In this document: one piece after another, positions 61,185-64,000 of the stretch
How the letters are laid out: every line of letters starts with the position of its first letter
Numbering within the stretch: position 1 is the stretch's first letter
Assembly (NCBI RefSeq): GCF_002915175.1
Contig: NZ_NXEJ01000003.1
Coordinates: 186,001-250,000 of the forward strand
Length of the DNA stretch: 64,000 nt
Direction of reading: 5' to 3'
DNA from: Agrobacterium rosae
GTDB lineage: Bacteria; Pseudomonadota; Alphaproteobacteria; Rhizobiales; Rhizobiaceae
Made by a program: the position numbers and the translations under genes
Notes under the pieces: model-generated
What the model saw: the letters and a program-made list of their open reading frames with translations, nothing else
The model's database searches: none
What the model was told of the DNA's origin: nothing

Positions 61185-62387
61185 ATGCCAGCAATCGCCG
61201 ATCGTCTCAAGAATGTCTCCATCTCCGCGTCCGCCGCGATGACCCAGAGGGCCCGCGACCTTGCCGAGCAGGGTATCAATGTCATTAGCCTTTCGGCCGG
61301 TGAGCCCGATTTCGCGACGCCATCGAATGCGGTCAACGCCGCACACGCCGCGGCGCTGGCCGGGGACACCAAATATCCTTCGATGGATGGCACTCCGGCC
61401 CTGAAGGCCGCGATCTCGCGCAAGTTCAAGCGTGACAACAATCTCGACTATGACCCGAGCCAGATCATCGTTTCAGGCGGCGGCAAGCAGGTGATCTTCA
61501 ACGCGATGTTGGCGACCTGTAATCCGGGCGACGAAGTGGTGATCCCGACACCGTCGTGGATCAGTTACGCGGATATCGTCAAATTCGCCGGTGGTACTCC
61601 GGTGCCTGTCGCCTGCCCCCAACAGAATGGGTTCAAGCTGCGCGCCGAAGATCTCGAGGCAGCGATCACACCTCGCACCAAATGGCTTTTCCTCAATTTT
61701 CCGAACAATCCGACCGGCGCGGCATGCTCGCGTGAAGACATGAAGGCGATCGCCGAGGTCATGCTGCGTCACCCCCACGTCTGGATCATGACTGACGACA
61801 TTTACGAACACCTGATCTACGACGACTTCGAATTCTGCACGATCGCGGAAGTCGAGCCGCGTCTTTATGACCGCGTTCTAACGATGAATGGTGCCTCGAA
61901 AGCCTATGCCATGACCGGTTGGCGTCTTGGCTTTTGCGGCGGCCCGAAGGATTTGATTTCAGCGATCAGCAATGTCAACGGCCAGAACGGTGGCGGCACT
62001 TCAACTGTGGTGCAGGCGGCGGCGGTCGCCGTGCTCGACGGGCCGCAGGATCTGCTAAAGGAACGCGCTTCGATCTATAAGCAGCGCCGCGACTTCGTGC
62101 TGTCCGAGCTGGCGAAGATTAACGGTCTGCGTTGCCATAAGCCGGATGGTGCCTTCTACATTTTCCCGAACATGTCGGGCCTTATCGGCAAAAGGTCGAA
62201 GGCCGGCCACAAGATCGAGACCGACACTGATTTTGTCATGGCTCTCGTCAACGAACATCACGTCGCGACAGTCCAGGGAGCAGCATATGGCATGAGCCCG
62301 TTCTTCCGAATTTCCTATGCCACCAGCATGGAAAAACTGACCGAGGCGTGCGCCCGTATCAGCCAGTTCTGCTCCGAACTACGCTAA
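61185..62387 (+). CDS. Class I/II pyridoxal-phosphate aminotransferase (aspartate aminotransferase-like)
   Basis: Aminotransferase of about 400 residues, starting at the ATG at 61185 (MPAIADRLKNVSISASAAM). LSAGEPDFATP, NFPNNPTGAACSRED and the PLP lysine in MNGASKAYAMTGWRLGF are intact. The substrate is probably a 2-amino-dicarboxylate. It is last of the operon and convergent with the LysR gene, 5 bp away. Confidence 0.9.
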   Translation: MPAIADRLKNVSISASAAMTQRARDLAEQGINVISLSAGEPDFATPSNAVNAAHAAALAGDTKYPSMDGTPALKAAISRKFKRDNNLDYDPSQIIVSGGGKQVIFNAMLATCNPGDEVVIPTPSWISYADIVKFAGGTPVPVACPQQNGFKLRAEDLEAAITPRTKWLFLNFPNNPTGAACSREDMKAIAEVMLRHPHVWIMTDDIYEHLIYDDFEFCTIAEVEPRLYDRVLTMNGASKAYAMTGWRLGFCGGPKDLISAISNVNGQNGGGTSTVVQAAAVAVLDGPQDLLKERASIYKQRRDFVLSELAKINGLRCHKPDGAFYIFPNMSGLIGKRSKAGHKIETDTDFVMALVNEHHVATVQGAAYGMSPFFRISYATSMEKLTEACARISQFCSELR

Positions 62388-62392
62388 TATTG

Positions 62393-63310
62393 CTATTGGC
62401 CGCGCGGCGTCTTAAGTCTCGCGGTCAGCTCGATTAGAATGTCACGAACGGCTGCGGCAGGTTCCGACATTGAGACCCCATCGGCGACACACAGCGACAG
62501 CGTCTCGTCGATGCGGGGCGAGACCATGCGGCAGATCAGCGGCTCGCTGGATTCCGTCAGAATCCGGTCGGCAATAGCCCGCGGCATAATCGTTGCACCA
62601 AGCCCGGCACTGACGGCCCGCGTCAACGTCCGGACAATTTCCACTTCTCCAACCACCTTAAGGTTGACACGGCTGCGTGTGAATGCGGTATCGACCGCAC
62701 GTCTGACGAAATTGTAGGCCGGTGGCATCAAAAGCGGCAGGCCATCCAGTGCGGTTACATTGACCGGCTTGTCGTCTGCCTCAATCGCGAAATTCGGATG
62801 AGCTACAAGAAAAAACTCTTCACTCAAGATCGGTTCGAACTTGACGCCCTTGATCGGCCCTGTTCCGTGGATCAGCGCCATTTCCAGCCGCCCTGTCATG
62901 ATCATCTGGCTGTAGGTCTGGCCAACACTTTCGGTCAGATGCAAAAGAATGCCGGGATGACGCTTGCGGGTTTCCGCCAGCAGTTCCACCGAAAGTGTCG
63001 CCGCGCTGCTGAAGGGCACGAGGCCGACCGAGACACGACCGGCAAGCGAATTGCCCGCGGCCGAAGCGTCTGCCATCGCTTGGTCCATCTGCCGTAGCAT
63101 GATCTGGGCGTGGCGATAAACGGCATGCCCGGCGTCGGTCATGCTGACACCCTGCTGGCTCCGCAGCAGAAGTTTCTGGCCGAAATGCTCTTCGAGTGCT
63201 GCGATCTGCTGGCTCAGAGCAGGCTGCGCGACGTGGAGAATATCAGCGGCGCGGGTGATGCTGCCGGTGTCAACGATGACGATAAAGGATTTAAGCCGTC
63301 TGATGTCCAT
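62393..63310 (-). CDS. LysR family transcriptional regulator
   Basis: Regulator of about 305 residues; I chose the ATG at 63310 (MDIRRLKSFIVIVDTGSI), because a 50-residue extension to 63460 is not typical of the family. The helix-turn-helix is GSITRAADILHVAQPALSQQ. It ends close to the aminotransferase operon and faces the SDR gene at 63565. Confidence 0.88.
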   Translation of the reverse strand: MDIRRLKSFIVIVDTGSITRAADILHVAQPALSQQIAALEEHFGQKLLLRSQQGVSMTDAGHAVYRHAQIMLRQMDQAMADASAAGNSLAGRVSVGLVPFSSAATLSVELLAETRKRHPGILLHLTESVGQTYSQMIMTGRLEMALIHGTGPIKGVKFEPILSEEFFLVAHPNFAIEADDKPVNVTALDGLPLLMPPAYNFVRRAVDTAFTRSRVNLKVVGEVEIVRTLTRAVSAGLGATIMPRAIADRILTESSEPLICRMVSPRIDETLSLCVADGVSMSEPAAAVRDILIELTARLKTPRGQ

Positions 63311-63340
63311 CTCGTCGCATTCCAGTCCTATAATATTTTC

Positions 63341-63355
63341 GCCTATCATATAGGC
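63341..63355. promoter_or_regulatory. Candidate LysR operator
   Basis: GCCTATCATATAGGC has 6-base inverted arms around CAT, 31-45 bases upstream of the LysR start, in the gap shared with the SDR gene. It may be the autoregulatory site. Confidence 0.4.
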
Positions 63356-63564
63356 TTGTTCCAGTTTTGCAAAGACAAGATCATTATATTTCAGTCGCTT
63401 AACTCTATTAAGAGCATCGCTGCTGTACAAAATGGCAGTCTCGACCGGGCGCATCTGCACACTTTTTCAACACCATAAGGCTTGCTTATTGCTCCAAAGA
63501 TAATCGGTCTTATTCAGGGTTCAAAAGTTCCACTAATGTGCTTGAAACAGACGGGGGAAAAAGA

Positions 63565-64000
63565 ATGTCATTTTCCGACTACAGGACCGCATTGGTCACC
63601 GGAGCGTCGTCCGGAATTGGGGCCGCCGTCGTCGAGCGGTTGCGCCGGGAGAACATCGAGGTTCATGCCCTGGCGCGTAGCGCGGGACCGTTGCAGGCGC
63701 TGGCGGCAAAAACGGGTTGCATTCCACATGCAATCGATGTCACCAACCGTGCTGCGCTCACAGAATTGACGAGTCGGATCGAGTTCGACATTCTCGTTAA
63801 CAATGCTGGCGTCGATCGCCCAAAGAAGTTTCTTGAGGCTGAGGAAGGTGACATCGACCTTATCATCGACGTCAACCTGCGGGCTGTCCTGCATCTGTGC
63901 CGCATGGTCGTGCCGGGTATGGTGGCCCGTGACAATGGTCATGTGATCAATATTTCTTCCATTGCAGGTGCTTATAATTTCGGTGGAAATTCTTCTTATC
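63565..64000 (+). CDS. SDR family oxidoreductase (3' partial)
   Basis: The gene runs off the window end. About 145 residues are visible from the ATG at 63565 (MSFSDYRTALVTGASSGIG), with a GGGGGA site upstream. TGASSGIG and NNAG (LVNNAGVDRPKKF) are present, and the catalytic serine segment INISSIAGAYN appears; the YxxxK would follow outside. It is divergent from the LysR gene, a layout suggesting LysR control. Confidence 0.85.
   Translation, partial: MSFSDYRTALVTGASSGIGAAVVERLRRENIEVHALARSAGPLQALAAKTGCIPHAIDVTNRAALTELTSRIEFDILVNNAGVDRPKKFLEAEEGDIDLIIDVNLRAVLHLCRMVVPGMVARDNGHVINISSIAGAYNFGGNSSY

Noticed and set aside
63311-63460. 50-residue N-terminal extension of the second LysR protein
   Set aside because: LysR proteins start a few residues before the helix-turn-helix, as the ATG at 63310 does; the extension covers the candidate operator.
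1-64000. CRISPR array, rRNA or replication origin
   Set aside because: No regularly spaced short repeats, no rRNA-like conserved blocks, and no repABC or DnaA-box cluster were seen.

Overview
The window looks like an accessory, catabolism-rich replicon (plasmid, chromid or genomic island) of a Rhizobiaceae-type alphaproteobacterium. It is GC-rich by eye. Gene families typical of that group dominate: CUT1 and polar amino acid ABC importers, a TRAP importer, IclR/GntR/LacI/LysR regulators, a HWE-kinase fragment, Acr3-type ars genes and GGDEF-EAL proteins. No rRNA, tRNA, CRISPR array, intact transposase or replication origin was seen.

Layout. (1) 1-7537: CUT1 sugar ABC importer (start outside the window) with an NAD-dependent epimerase, an IclR regulator fused to an SMP-30/gluconolactonase domain, and an SDR dehydrogenase. 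(2) 7911-9432: AbiEi/AbiEii type IV toxin-antitoxin pair. (3) 9897-16735: LacI regulator with a promoter-overlapping double operator, FAD oxidoreductase and a second CUT1 importer. (4) 17194-18993: GAF-GGDEF-EAL protein. (5) 19.0-21.5 kb: decayed DNA with a HWE-kinase fragment and two probable small genes. (6) 21512-29971: sugar-acid cluster around a divergent GntR regulator, with an AllA-like protein, a frameshifted idonate-type dehydrogenase, an SDR, an enolase-superfamily dehydratase, a D-2-hydroxyacid dehydrogenase and a polar-amino-acid-type ABC importer. (7) 30190-43719: two copies of a ~545 bp direct repeat bracket remnants (bioF, bioD, pentapeptide-repeat protein, glyoxalase-like, LuxR-like), a C4 sugar-acid module (DenD-like dehydrogenase, FAD oxidase, FadR-type regulator, TRAP importer) and an ars operon whose last gene is truncated. 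(8) 44299-46518: CHASE4-GGDEF-EAL membrane protein. (9) 46660-51162: gluconate/idonate module (GntR-LacI, GntK, Ga5DH-like SDR, 2-hydroxyacid dehydrogenase, IdnD) around a perfect 18 bp operator. (10) 51173-63310: two LysR genes enclosing a polar amino acid ABC importer, an RraA-type aldolase, a split biotin-dependent carboxylase-like set (BCCP, biotin carboxylase, biotin-less BCCP paralogue, PxpB, PxpC), PxpA and an aminotransferase. (11) 63565-end: start of an SDR gene.

The genes work as import-plus-catabolism modules, each with a local regulator. Module 10 is the most interesting. Its parts suggest import of a pyroglutamate-like lactam, ring opening, transamination to a 4-hydroxy-2-oxo acid and aldol cleavage by RraA; I infer this pathway and know of no description of it. 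Also notable are a motif GGTTC-N8-TCAAGGYGR seen five times on the plus strand at gene-poor positions, the IclR/SMP-30 fusion, the biotin-less BCCP, and a seven-base homopolymer that breaks the 22.7 kb idonate dehydrogenase.
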